From Pseudomonadota bacterium (GTDB taxonomy: Bacteria; Pseudomonadota; Alphaproteobacteria; Rhizobiales; Rhizobiaceae), in contig JAEWDP010000169.1 of the NCBI GenBank assembly GCA_023390055.1, forward strand, positions 1 to 64,000: DNA of 64,000 nt. Reading direction: 5' to 3'. The position numbers were made by a program, and so were the translations under genes. This document shows positions 44,914 to 53,717 of this stretch, piece by piece (within the stretch, counting starts at the first letter, position 1; each line of letters starts with the position of its first letter). A model generated the notes under the pieces. That model did not search any database. It was not told the DNA's origin and saw only the letters and a list, made by a program, of their open reading frames with translations.

Positions 44914-45930
44914 ATGATGCCTCTCCGCTTTTCCCCCGACGGACTGATACTTGATCCCACCTCGCTCCACGACGCTCCTCTCCTGGCCAAACGCGCCGGA
45001 GTCGGTCGTGTCCTGATCAAGGATGAAGGTGAACGGCCTTACGGCAATTTCAAGATTCTCGGCGGCATGACTGCCGGACTACGCGCTCTGGCACGGGCGA
45101 CCGACACAAGGATCGATATGGTGGCAGCCCGCCAGACAGGTTCCTCAAAGCTTCCCCGACTGATCTGCGCAAGCGACGGAAATCACGGGCTTGCGGTGGC
45201 CGCCGCAGCCCAGACCGCTGGAGCACGCGCTACAATCTTCCTGCATAGCGGAGTGGAAAAAGAGCGTGCCGCACGCATCGCAGCGCTCGGTGCCGATATC
45301 GCGTGGACGGAAGGGACCTATGACGACGCCGTCGATGCAGCCCGCACAGCGGCCATGGAAGGCGATGGTCTTCTTGTGCCCGATACCAGCGCCGACCCAG
45401 ACGACGCGACGGTCCGCGATGTGATGCGCGGTTACAAGATCATGACGGATGAACTGGCTGACCAATTCGCAAAGGCCGATGCCTGCCCAACCCACCTGTT
45501 CATACAGGCAGGTGTAGGCGGCCTTGCTGCGGCAGTGGCGGATGGCCTCGAGCCCTGCCTGCGGCTGCCCGCAACACTCGCCGTAGTCGAACCGGCAACC
45601 GCAGCCTGTGTCGGCGACGCGCTGGAAACTGGAAGGATCAAGCGCTTTGGGGGCAATTTGCACACCGCTGCCGAAATGCTTTCATGCGGCGAAGCATCAG
45701 CTCCTGCGCTATCGGTTCTGCGCAGACATCGCGCTCATGCCGTCGCAGTCGATGAGGCACGGATAGAAGATGCGGTGCGCACTATGGAACAATCCGGTTT
45801 CAAGACCACCGCGTCGGGCGCCTGTGGACTGGCTGGACTGGTCCAGGCTGGCGAGGATATTGAAGTACGCAAACGACTTGGACTGGAAGCCCGAAGCATT
45901 GTCTTGTTGGTGGTTACGGAGCGAAAATAA
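44914..45930 (+). CDS. PLP-dependent lyase, diaminopropionate ammonia-lyase/threonine dehydratase-like
   Basis: This is a fold-type II PLP enzyme of 338 residues. RPYGNFKILGGMTAG contains the likely PLP-binding lysine, and ASDGNHGLAVAAAAQ is the phosphate/substrate loop typical of diaminopropionate ammonia-lyases. QAGVGGLAAAVADGL binds the cofactor phosphate. Family members deaminate 2,3-diaminopropionate or serine/threonine. It is shorter than YgeX (about 400). The ATG at 44914 is chosen since homology starts shortly after it. It is monocistronic. Confidence 0.78.
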   Translation: MMPLRFSPDGLILDPTSLHDAPLLAKRAGVGRVLIKDEGERPYGNFKILGGMTAGLRALARATDTRIDMVAARQTGSSKLPRLICASDGNHGLAVAAAAQTAGARATIFLHSGVEKERAARIAALGADIAWTEGTYDDAVDAARTAAMEGDGLLVPDTSADPDDATVRDVMRGYKIMTDELADQFAKADACPTHLFIQAGVGGLAAAVADGLEPCLRLPATLAVVEPATAACVGDALETGRIKRFGGNLHTAAEMLSCGEASAPALSVLRRHRAHAVAVDEARIEDAVRTMEQSGFKTTASGACGLAGLVQAGEDIEVRKRLGLEARSIVLLVVTERK

Positions 45931-46294
45931 GACGGCATCATTACCGTTGGAAACCGTGCCGATGGTCCAACAACCGATCTGAGAAGCGCATTGCCGCATT
46001 CAGGAATATCCCCGGGGGAATGGATGTCGCATCTGCAAATATTCCCGAGACACTCGTCGCCTTCAGGACTTTATGAAAGGACCTGGAAGCCCATCAGGAC
46101 GACAACGTGATCGGCCTCCTTAAAACCCGCCGACTTCCTCGGTTTAGGGCTCGGTCCGTTCCGCTCCCCTGTAGTTTTACTGGGCCGCATCCAGGGCATT
46201 CTCGTAGTCGGATTGCACGGCTTCAAAGTAGGAGACCGCCGAAGCTGTCACGACCGCCTGCTTAGAGATTGACTGCCGACAAAGAGATAGGCAT
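45931..46294. other. intergenic region before vapBC
   Basis: No complete gene. A minus-strand stretch ending near 46180 reads QAVVTASAVSYFEAVQSDYE before a stop and may be the tail of a lost gene; I do not recognise it. Confidence 0.35.
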
Positions 46295-46322
46295 ATATTA
46301 TTGCACCAAATGGTGCTAATAT
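46295..46322. promoter_or_regulatory. vapBC operator dyad
   Basis: ATATTA-T-TGCACC and GGTGC-T-AATAT flank a 4-base centre AAAT, making a long imperfect inverted repeat 27 bases before vapB. VapB dimers or VapBC complexes normally bind such sites for autoregulation. Confidence 0.6.
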
Positions 46323-46348
46323 CCTGATTATTGTGTGGGAGCTTTCAC

Positions 46349-46549
46349 ATGCGATCGACTATCAGTCTCGACGACAAACTCATGGAGCGCGCAAAGGCCC
46401 TTACCGGGACCAAGGAAACGGCAGCACTTGTCCGTCAGGCAATGGAGGCACTTGTGCGTGTCGAATCCGGAAAGCGGCTCATCGCACTCGGGGGTTCTAT
46501 GCCTGATGCAGAAGCAGCCCCTCGTCGCCGGAGCAAAGCGGCGCAGTGA
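46349..46549 (+). CDS. vapB: VapB-type antitoxin
   Basis: The 66-residue protein begins MRSTISLDDKLMERAKALTG, a ribbon-helix-helix DNA-binding start typical of VapB. The C-terminal tail PDAEAAPRRRSKAAQ would wrap the toxin. ATG follows GGGAGC. The stop overlaps vapC. Confidence 0.85.
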   Translation: MRSTISLDDKLMERAKALTGTKETAALVRQAMEALVRVESGKRLIALGGSMPDAEAAPRRRSKAAQ

Positions 46550-46929
46550 TCCTGGTAGACACCTCAATCTGGATCGATCATTTCCGCTACGGCGAAGCGG
46601 AGTTACGCAAAATCATTGAGGATGACCGCCTCCTTTGCCACCCTGCTATTATAGGCGAATTGGCGCTTGGCAGCCTACGGGACCGGGACGCCGTGATTGC
46701 CTTCCTGGCGGCACAGCGCGAAGCGCTCGTCGCCACGCATGACGAAGTCATGACGATGATTGATCGGCATTCAATTTTCAGCATGGAGATCGGCTATACG
46801 GACGCACATTTGCTGGCTTCCACGCTGCTTGATCAACGATCGGTTTTGTGGACGCGAGACAAACGCTTGGAGGCGGCAGCTCAAAAGACGGGCGCCCTGC
46901 TGCACAGACCTATGAGTTCAACCAACTAG
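46546..46929 (+). CDS. vapC: VapC-type PIN-domain toxin
   Basis: A PIN-domain ribonuclease of 127 residues, starting with GTG inside the vapB stop. The acidic residues of the active site are visible: ILVDTSIWIDHF, then GELALG, then YTDAHLLAS and LWTRDKRL. VapC toxins cut tRNA or rRNA when VapB is lost. The pair appears intact. Confidence 0.88.
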   Translation: MILVDTSIWIDHFRYGEAELRKIIEDDRLLCHPAIIGELALGSLRDRDAVIAFLAAQREALVATHDEVMTMIDRHSIFSMEIGYTDAHLLASTLLDQRSVLWTRDKRLEAAAQKTGALLHRPMSSTN

Positions 46930-48300
46930 ACGTTATGACCGTGGTGGCCTGATCGGCGGCCCGCCCTAATCTTTGCAGCTATTCAGCAAACAGGGGTTAC
47001 TCGGTAGTGCCGAGCCTATCCCAAAGCAAGGAAAGGACGAGCCATGCAGCAGGATAATGTAATTTTCGTCGGTGTCGATGCCGCGAAGGCCAAACATGCG
47101 ATTGCCATTGCCGAAGGTGGGCGCAATGGCGAGGTTCGGTATTACGGTGAGATCGACACCACCCCCGCAGCGGTGGAACGGCTTGTCCGCAAGCTTGAGA
47201 AGAAACATCCGCATCTGCATTTCTGTTACGAAGCAGGACCAACGGGATACGGGTTGTATCGGCAGCTCATCGAACTTGGCCATTGTTGTGATGTTGTTGC
47301 CCCTTCGCTGATTCCCAAGCGCCCGGGGGAACGGGTGAAGACAAACCGGCGTGACGCGGTCAGCCTGGCGCGACTTTTGCGGGCGGGAGAACTGACCAGC
47401 ATCTGGGTCCCCGATACAGTGCATGAAGCCGTCCGCGATCTGGTGCGGGTGCGCACGACTGCGAGCGAAGATCTGCGCAAGAAACGACAGCAGTTGTTGT
47501 CGTTCCTGCTTCGCCATGGTCGCGTGTTTAATGGCCATAAGAACTGGAGTCGTGCTCATTCCAGGTGGCTGGCAGAGCAGAAGTTCGACCATCCGGCCCA
47601 GCAGATTGTCTTCTAGGATCAGGTCGACGTGATCATCGATGCGCAGAACCGGCTCGATCGCCTGGATGCCCAACTGGCTGAACTGGTGCCGACCTGGTCG
47701 ATGGCTCCTGTGATTGCGGCCTATCAGGCGTTTCGCGGTGTATCCTTCCTCGTCGCTGTTACCTTTGTCAGTGAAGTCGGTGACGTTCGCCGTTTCGATA
47801 ATCCACGGCAACTGATGGCTTTCCTTGGGCTGGTACCATCGGAGCGGTCAACCGGGGAGACAGTCAAGCGCGGCGGGCTGACACTTGCTGGAAACCGACG
47901 TGCACGGCGGGTCCTTGTTGAAGGCGCATGGACTTATCGCTTCCCGGCTCGTGTAACGGATCCAATCCGGGTACGACTTGAGGGGTTGCCGAAGGCTGTG
48001 CGGGAAATTGCCTGGAAGGCACAGGTACGACTATGCGCCCGCTACCGGCGTCTGACGGCTGCCGGAAAGAAGAAGAACATCATCATTGCAGCAATCGCAC
48101 GCGAGATGGCAGCATTTCTGTGGGCGATTGGTCGCCAGGTCGACCCGGTACGCTGACGATGCAACAGGTTATTGCTTTGGAAGACAAGGTTGAGACCTGC
48201 CGCCCCCCGGCACGGGCTCCGCCTGATTGAGGGGCTCCGCCCACGCCGGGTCCCTCAGTGGACAATGCGAGGCAGTACGGAGGCGGGATGTGTGCCACGG
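46930..48300 (+). mobile_element. IS110-family insertion sequence (limits uncertain)
   Basis: The transposase reading frame is flanked by 114 non-coding bases on the left and a G+C-rich structured stretch on the right. IS110 elements lack terminal inverted repeats and make no target duplication, so the ends cannot be set by eye. CCCGGC (48206) and GCCGGG (48253) pair across a further folded segment. Known IS110 elements express a guide (bridge) RNA from a non-coding end; which end would do so here is not resolved. Confidence 0.5.
47044..48156 (+). pseudogene. IS110-family transposase with an in-frame amber codon
   Basis: The frame encodes the RuvC-like DEDD domain (IFVGVDAAKAKH, CYEAGPTGYGLYRQL, KTNRRDAVSLARLL) and, after the stop, the transposase_20 domain (YQAFRGVSFLVAVTFVSEVG, MAFLGLVPSERSTGETVKRG). 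TAG at 47614-47616 interrupts the two in the same frame, at a position where relatives usually have Gln (VFQD). So a single C-to-T change inactivated an otherwise complete 370-residue enzyme, unless suppressed. ATG follows AAGGAAAGGACGAG. Confidence 0.85.
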
Positions 48301-49131
48301 TGGGGAATTCCCGACGACACTATGTGGCCGGACACAACAGTCCAACGCCCGATTTCTAGACAGGGATAGCCCAAGACGAATCACGGAATGCGGTAACCAA
48401 CCCGCGGATAAGAGCTTGATCAACCGTCGTCTCAGAGCACCATCCCGCCCCCGAACTGCCACATTGACTGTTACAGTACATGTTGCGAAGACATGGAGCG
48501 AACAAGCCTGCCCATCACTCTTGACCACGGTCATAAGAGCTGTTCAATCCCGAATATTATAAAAATTCCATTCTCTTACGACCCGCCGGGCCCTGCAGGG
48601 CGGCCATTGTCACAAACCTTCAGCCAGCCGTTATCCGATCAACCTAATCGGCACCTGCCAGAACTATCCACAATTATCTGCGTAGACCCGGCCTACACTG
48701 GCGTTACGCGCTCTCCAAACCCAATGAACGAAGAGATTGTGGCGCCTGCAGGAAAGGACAAAGAACCTTTGTTTCGATCGTCAATTGCTCGACCCGTAAA
48801 CCAGTGATCACGCTATACCGGCAACCACCCGCATCGCCAAGGCATGAGCGGGTGTCGCCCATTATCGGGCTCGTTACGGGTACATAATTTACGCCCTTGC
48901 GAGCAACGTTTTGCGCCAGGAATTGGCTTGATGAAATCCGGCACCATCACGTTCGTCAGATGTCATCTGAAGTTACCACAGGTTGTCAGCGCAGTATTCT
49001 TGGCATATGTTGGTCGAAATCCAGCTTCCTCCAAGTCATTAGCCCCCGCCCATCGGCTTTGGGGTGCTCGACAGCATTATCGGCCCTTCGAAAGAGCCAG
49101 GACAAATTGGGAAAGATTCAAAATTACACTT
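48301..49131. other. intergenic region upstream of proV
   Basis: No gene recognised over 830 bases. The open frame that leads into proV from 48844 shows no homology before 49132. The proVWX promoter should be in the right-hand, AT-richer part (about 49090-49130). Confidence 0.4.
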
Positions 49132-50355
49132 ATGTCATCAAAAGTAACAGCAAAGAATATTTATAAGATATTCGGAACTGATCCGGACAACGCTCTTGCA
49201 TTGCTCAAGGAAGGCAAGTCCAAAGACGAAATTTTCGAAATTACGGGGCAGACAGTCGGCGTTCAGGATACCAGCTTCGAGGTCAAGGAAGGCGAAATAT
49301 TCGTCGTCATGGGTCTGTCAGGTTCTGGAAAGTCCACACTCGTCAGAATGATCAACGGCCTCATCACGCCGTCAGCGGGCGAAATGCTCATCGATGGGGT
49401 CGACGTTGCGAACTGCACACCACAGACTCTTCGCGATATTCGCCGCAACAAGGTTTCGATGGTCTTCCAGCATTTTGCGCTGTTTCCCCACAAGACGGTT
49501 GCGGATAATGTTGCATACGGCCTCAAGATCAAGGGTGTGGCTGCCACCGAGCGGCGCGAAAAGGCTTTGGAAGCGCTCGATCAGGTTGGGTTGAAGGCAC
49601 ACGCCGACAGCTATCCGGACGAACTGTCTGGCGGCATGCAGCAACGCGTCGGCCTTGCTCGTGCTTTCGCGACCGACGCGTCGATCCTGTTGATGGACGA
49701 GCCGTTTTCCGCGCTCGATCCGCTGATCCGGCGGGACATGCAGGAAGAAATGCTCGAATTGCAGCGATCCCTGAAGAAGACGATCATCTTCATCACGCAT
49801 GATCTGAACGAGGCGTTGATCCTGGGTGACCAGATCGCCATCATGAAAAACGGGCGTTTCGTGCAGATCGGGACGGCCGAGGAAATCGTCGGCAACCCAG
49901 CCGACGCATATGTCGAAGCGTTCACGCAGGATATCGACCGCTCTCGTGTCTTCACCGCCGAAAGCGTTGCCGGACCTCCGGAAGCCATCGATCTGGCAAC
50001 AGCCACTGCACAAACCGCCATCACACGCATGGAAGAGCTCGGGGTCGATGCCATTTACGTGCTCGACGGCGGCAAGGTTGCGGGCATCGTTACCTACCGC
50101 AACCTGACAGCTTCGGTGCGCGAAAACGGTGGCGGACTCAAGGAGGCCATCAGCCGCGACTTTCCTTCCGCGATGCTGGCGACCCAACTCTTCGAACTCT
50201 ATCCGCTGGCGCAGGCCGGCCTGCCGATCGCGCTCATCAGCAGAAAGGGCAAGCTCGAGGGCGTCATCGCGCCAGAATCCGTATTCGCACAGCTCACCGG
50301 AGGCGAAACGGCCGCCGATGTGGCTGAGAGCGATCCCAATATGAAAGAGGCGTGA
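49132..50355 (+). CDS. proV: glycine betaine/proline ABC transporter ATPase ProV
   Basis: ProV drives osmoprotectant uptake. The 407 residues start with AKNIYKIFGTDPDNALALLK, the N-terminal extension of ProV/OpuAA. Walker A GLSGSGKST, signature LSGGMQQRVGLARA, Walker B ILLMDEPFSALDPLIRR and H-loop FITHDLNEAL follow. The last 125 residues form a CBS domain pair (ITRMEELGVDAIYVLDGG, GLPIALISRKGKLEGVI), which senses ionic strength in relatives. Start chosen at 49132, where homology begins. Confidence 0.93.
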   Translation: MSSKVTAKNIYKIFGTDPDNALALLKEGKSKDEIFEITGQTVGVQDTSFEVKEGEIFVVMGLSGSGKSTLVRMINGLITPSAGEMLIDGVDVANCTPQTLRDIRRNKVSMVFQHFALFPHKTVADNVAYGLKIKGVAATERREKALEALDQVGLKAHADSYPDELSGGMQQRVGLARAFATDASILLMDEPFSALDPLIRRDMQEEMLELQRSLKKTIIFITHDLNEALILGDQIAIMKNGRFVQIGTAEEIVGNPADAYVEAFTQDIDRSRVFTAESVAGPPEAIDLATATAQTAITRMEELGVDAIYVLDGGKVAGIVTYRNLTASVRENGGGLKEAISRDFPSAMLATQLFELYPLAQAGLPIALISRKGKLEGVIAPESVFAQLTGGETAADVAESDPNMKEA

Positions 50356-51285
50356 ATGTTCAGCCCGTCCGATTACTTTGAAATTCCGTTTGACGACTGG
50401 ATCGATGCCCTGATCATCGGTTGGCTGGTTCCGACGTTTCGTCCGTTCTTCCAGGCAGCCCAGATACCGGTCGATTGGACGCTGGATGGCCTCAACGCAG
50501 TTCTTCATGCGATCCCCATGCTGGTTTTTGCAGCAATTCTTGCGATCATCGCATGGCGTGTCGCCAGCCTTGGGGTCGCGATCTTCACGGCGCTTGCCCT
50601 CATCTTCATCGATCTGATCGGCCTGTGGTCGGAGACCATGACCACATTGGCGATGATCATCACGGCGGTGGTGTTTTGCGTGGTCATCGGCGTGCCGGTG
50701 GGCATCGCTGCGGCGCGCAGCGACCGCTTTCTCACGATCATACGTCCTATCCTCGACATCATGCAGACGATCCCGTCCTTCGTCTATCTGGTACCGATCG
50801 TCATGCTGTTTGGCGTCGGCATCGTCCCTGGTGTCATCGCAACCATCATCTTCGCCCTGCCGCCAATCATCCGACTGACGAACCTCGGCATCCGCAATGT
50901 GCGCAATGACCTCATCGAGGCAGCACTCGCCTTCGGCTCGACCCCGTGGCAGATGTTGTGGGAAGTACAGTTCCCGCTGGCGCTCAGGACCATCATGGCT
51001 GGGCTCAACCAGACACTGATGCTGGCACTTTCGATGGCGGTCATCGGCGCGCTGATCGGCGCGGGCGGGCTCGGCCTTACCGTCTATACCGGCCTCGGCC
51101 GTCTGGACGTTGGAACCGCCACCGCAGGCGGCGTCGGCATTGTTCTGCTGGCGATCATTCTCGACCGCATCACGCAAGCTCTCGGCGACAATGGCGGGGC
51201 ATCCAGGCCCTCGATCCGCCGCACGCTGGGCAGGCTTTTCGGTCCCATGGCTTTTGGAAGCCGCCGGACCGATCGGGCGGGCTGA
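50356..51285 (+). CDS. proW: glycine betaine/proline ABC permease ProW
   Basis: The 309-residue inner-membrane permease begins directly after the proV stop. IRPILDIMQTIPSFVYLVPI and VMLFGVGIVPGVIATIIFAL are conserved in ProW/OpuAB, and the ATPase-docking loop is FGSTPWQMLWEVQFPLALRT. The N-terminal 60 residues before the first helix match ProW rather than shorter OpuAB. The ATG adjoins the proV stop, consistent with coupling. Confidence 0.92.
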   Translation: MFSPSDYFEIPFDDWIDALIIGWLVPTFRPFFQAAQIPVDWTLDGLNAVLHAIPMLVFAAILAIIAWRVASLGVAIFTALALIFIDLIGLWSETMTTLAMIITAVVFCVVIGVPVGIAAARSDRFLTIIRPILDIMQTIPSFVYLVPIVMLFGVGIVPGVIATIIFALPPIIRLTNLGIRNVRNDLIEAALAFGSTPWQMLWEVQFPLALRTIMAGLNQTLMLALSMAVIGALIGAGGLGLTVYTGLGRLDVGTATAGGVGIVLLAIILDRITQALGDNGGASRPSIRRTLGRLFGPMAFGSRRTDRAG

Positions 51286-51323
51286 ACGAGCCCGTTCTGG
51301 CCGCATCTATACACGCGGCACGT

Positions 51324-51355
51324 ATGCCGCCTTGCGCTTGGCGGCATTGTTTTTC
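51324..51355 (+). terminator. terminator-like hairpin between proW and proX
   Basis: ATGCCGCC (51324-51331) pairs with GGCGGCAT (51340-51347) and is followed by TGTTTTT. It sits 26 bases before the proX start, inside the operon, and could attenuate readthrough or protect the proVW message. Confidence 0.65.
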
Positions 51356-51380
51356 AACAGGCATCAGGGAGTATTACTCT

Positions 51381-52427
51381 ATGAAAAGCACAATCAGGAA
51401 TTTCCTTCTTGCTGGCGTTGCATTCGCCGGCCTTGGCATGGGAACAGTATCGGGCGCATTTGCCCAGGACATGCCCGGCGAAGGCGTCTCGATCGATATG
51501 GCGCGCGCGACCTGGGATACCGGCTGGTGGCAGGCCGAAGTCTATTCGCAGCTTCTTGGAGAGCTTGGCTACGACGTCAAGGATCCGGTTACACTGGACG
51601 CGCCCGCGTTCTACACGGCTGTCGGCACGGGTGACGTTGACCTATGGGTCAATGGATGGTTTCCCCTCCACAACACTTTCACAGGCGCGTTCGAGGGCAG
51701 TGCCGAACTGGTCGGCATGACGGTCAAGAGCGGAGCATTGTCCGGCTATCTGATCGACAAGGCGACAGCCGACAAGTATGACATCAAGACCGTTTCCGAC
51801 ATCACGGAAAATGATGAGGTCAAGGCGCTGTTTGACTCCAATGGCGACGGCAAGGCCGATATGGTCGCCTGCCCGCCTGGCTGGGGCTGCGAAGTGACGA
51901 TCGCCCACCACATGGAAGCCTATGGCTGGGAGGATGACATCAACCTCATCAAGGCCAGCTACGCTGCAGGCATGGCCGACGCGCTCGGCCGTTTTCAGGC
52001 TGGCGAGCCGATCTTCTTCTATACCTGGACACCGAACTGGACCGTTGGAGTGCTGAAACCCGGAGAAGATGTCGTCTGGCTTCAGGTGGATGAAGTCAAC
52101 CTGCCGGAAGAGCAGCAGGATCTCGCCGAATTCGCAACCGTCGCGAACGTCGAGGGCTGCAGCAGCGACCCTTGCGTGATGGGATGGCCGGCCAACGACA
52201 TCCGCCCGGTTGCCAACTCAAAGTTTCTTGAGGAAAACCCGGCCGCCGCGTCGCTTCTTGAAAGCGTCCAGATCCCGGTCGGCGACATCTTCGCCCAGAA
52301 CGTTCAGATGAACGAGGGTGCTGACAGTCCCGAAGACCTGGAAGAGCAGGCCACGGCCTGGATCGAAAAGAACCGCGAACAGGTCGACCAGTGGCTGAAG
52401 ACCGCTCGTGAGGCTGCCGCCCAGTAG
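51381..52427 (+). CDS. proX: glycine betaine/proline-binding periplasmic protein ProX
   Basis: ProX is the 348-residue periplasmic receptor. The signal peptide ends GAFAQDM. The aromatic ligand cage region includes ARATWDTGWWQAEVYSQLL and LWVNGWFPLHNTF, and ACPPGWGCEV is the conserved cysteine block of ProX. ATG follows AGGGAG. It closes the operon ahead of a perfect terminator, with an internal hairpin between it and proW. Confidence 0.93.
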   Translation: MKSTIRNFLLAGVAFAGLGMGTVSGAFAQDMPGEGVSIDMARATWDTGWWQAEVYSQLLGELGYDVKDPVTLDAPAFYTAVGTGDVDLWVNGWFPLHNTFTGAFEGSAELVGMTVKSGALSGYLIDKATADKYDIKTVSDITENDEVKALFDSNGDGKADMVACPPGWGCEVTIAHHMEAYGWEDDINLIKASYAAGMADALGRFQAGEPIFFYTWTPNWTVGVLKPGEDVVWLQVDEVNLPEEQQDLAEFATVANVEGCSSDPCVMGWPANDIRPVANSKFLEENPAAASLLESVQIPVGDIFAQNVQMNEGADSPEDLEEQATAWIEKNREQVDQWLKTAREAAAQ

Positions 52428-52448
52428 GCGTACACCTTCTCATGGCAG

Positions 52449-52483
52449 AAAGGGGCGGGTCTGCAGACCCGCCCCTTTTTCTT
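52449..52483 (+). terminator. strong intrinsic terminator after proX
   Basis: AAAGGGGCGGGTCTG (52449-52463) and CAGACCCGCCCCTTT (52464-52478) are perfect inverted arms, followed by TTCTTTG. It ends the proVWX transcript. Confidence 0.9.
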
Positions 52484-52742
52484 TGACTGGCCGCAAACAA
52501 CTCGGCCGGACCAGGAACGGGATCTGTTTTCCCTCCGGGGGCAGCCCATGCAGTTTCCGTTATGCGTGGCAGCAATAACGGCAGCCGGCCGCCCATTGGA
52601 CCGATCGACAAAATTCCGGTTCGCATTTCAGGTGGAAGAGTGACACCTCCCCTGGCAAAGTCCCTTGAGCGGCCAAAGGGCTACTTTGCAGAATAGCCTT
52701 TTCCAACGACAAAAATGAGGACGAAATCCGGTCGTTTGCCCG
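52484..52742. other. intergenic, no gene recognised
   Basis: About 260 bases between proX and the minus-strand binding-protein gene. A short GGCTA/TAGCC stem near 52680-52698 may help end the minus-strand transcript. Confidence 0.35.
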
Positions 52743-53717
52743 TCATTCCACGACAGCCTGGAACCAGGCGTCCAGAAACTTGCTGCGCTTGATCATGTCG
52801 CGGAAGACGAGAAGCTCTGGCCCCAACCCGATCATCTGGGCGTTTTCGAGCCCGGAAAGACCGTGGGATCGTGCGAAGCCAACAGCTGACAGGATGCCGT
52901 CGCCCTGGAGCGCAAGGAGAGCCTGAAGGAGCCTGCGCCCTGCTTGAGGATTGGTTGCCCCCTTTGGCACAAACGCTGCCCAGGGAACGGAAAGCACGTA
53001 GTCCTGCGGGACAACAATTTCCATTTCCTCGGGCACGGCGCCTGCGGCAATGAGGCCGGATAGTGGGACGTTGTAGAGGACATCCAGTTGACCTGCATGG
53101 AGCGCATCCAGGAGATCGTCCGTAGTATCATAGATCCGCGTCTTCGCCGCACCCAAAGCCCGCATCAGGCGCCAATAGACGGTGGTGCGGAGGGAATCCT
53201 GCGTTGCCAGCAGATAGCTGACATCATCAATGCCAATGTTGACGATCCCAACACGGCGATCAAAGCGACCGGCCGCCTGCTCCAGGGCACGCACAAGCGC
53301 GAGGCGTGTTCTTGGCATCCGATCGGCAAACGCAGCACGCCGCAGCACCATAACCGCCGGGTCAGACCAGATACCAAAAACCTCGTTGCGCCACTGCGTC
53401 ATTGCTATCGCCCCGGCTGCTTCATCTTGCAACGCAAACCCTTCATTGGCGACCGATACGGCAATATCGGGTGACGTCAGCAGAGCAAGGTCAAACGGCA
53501 CATCCCCGCTTCGCTTCGCCCTGGCTGCGATCTGCGCAGAAGAAAGCCGGCTGTAATTGAGGGTCACATGCGGCAGTTGTGCCCGCAGCACAGTGAGCAA
53601 TGGCGCCATGCGCTCGTGCGAAACCACGCCTGCTAGTGTGACCGTCCGCTCCTGCGACAGGGCTGGACCAGTTGCCAGCAACAGGAGGCAGAGGACGATA
53701 CCGCGCAAAACGGTCAT
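52743..53717 (-). CDS. periplasmic binding protein partnered with the two-component system
   Basis: A 324-residue secreted protein of the bacterial solute-binding (Fbp/AfuA-like) type, with signal peptide ending ATGPALSQE. FDLALLTSPDIAVSVANEGF and VPWAAFVPKGATNPQAGRRL are typical of this fold. Its start overlaps the kinase stop by 4 bp, so it is the third gene of a regulator-kinase-binding protein operon rather than part of an ABC operon. It probably presents the ligand to the sensor kinase, as in tricarboxylate- or phosphoglycerate-type systems, although this is inferred from arrangement. Confidence 0.78.
   Translation of the reverse strand: MTVLRGIVLCLLLLATGPALSQERTVTLAGVVSHERMAPLLTVLRAQLPHVTLNYSRLSSAQIAARAKRSGDVPFDLALLTSPDIAVSVANEGFALQDEAAGAIAMTQWRNEVFGIWSDPAVMVLRRAAFADRMPRTRLALVRALEQAAGRFDRRVGIVNIGIDDVSYLLATQDSLRTTVYWRLMRALGAAKTRIYDTTDDLLDALHAGQLDVLYNVPLSGLIAAGAVPEEMEIVVPQDYVLSVPWAAFVPKGATNPQAGRRLLQALLALQGDGILSAVGFARSHGLSGLENAQMIGLGPELLVFRDMIKRSKFLDAWFQAVVE

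Noticed and set aside
48844..49131. Upstream extension of proV to an earlier start
   Set aside because: The 96 added residues have no family similarity, and ProV homology begins at the ATG at 49132.
49372..51306. Long 644-codon open frame on the minus strand across proV and proW
   Set aside because: It is antisense to two clearly homologous genes, has no recognisable domain and is rich in Arg, Asp and His as expected for the complement of G+C-rich codons.
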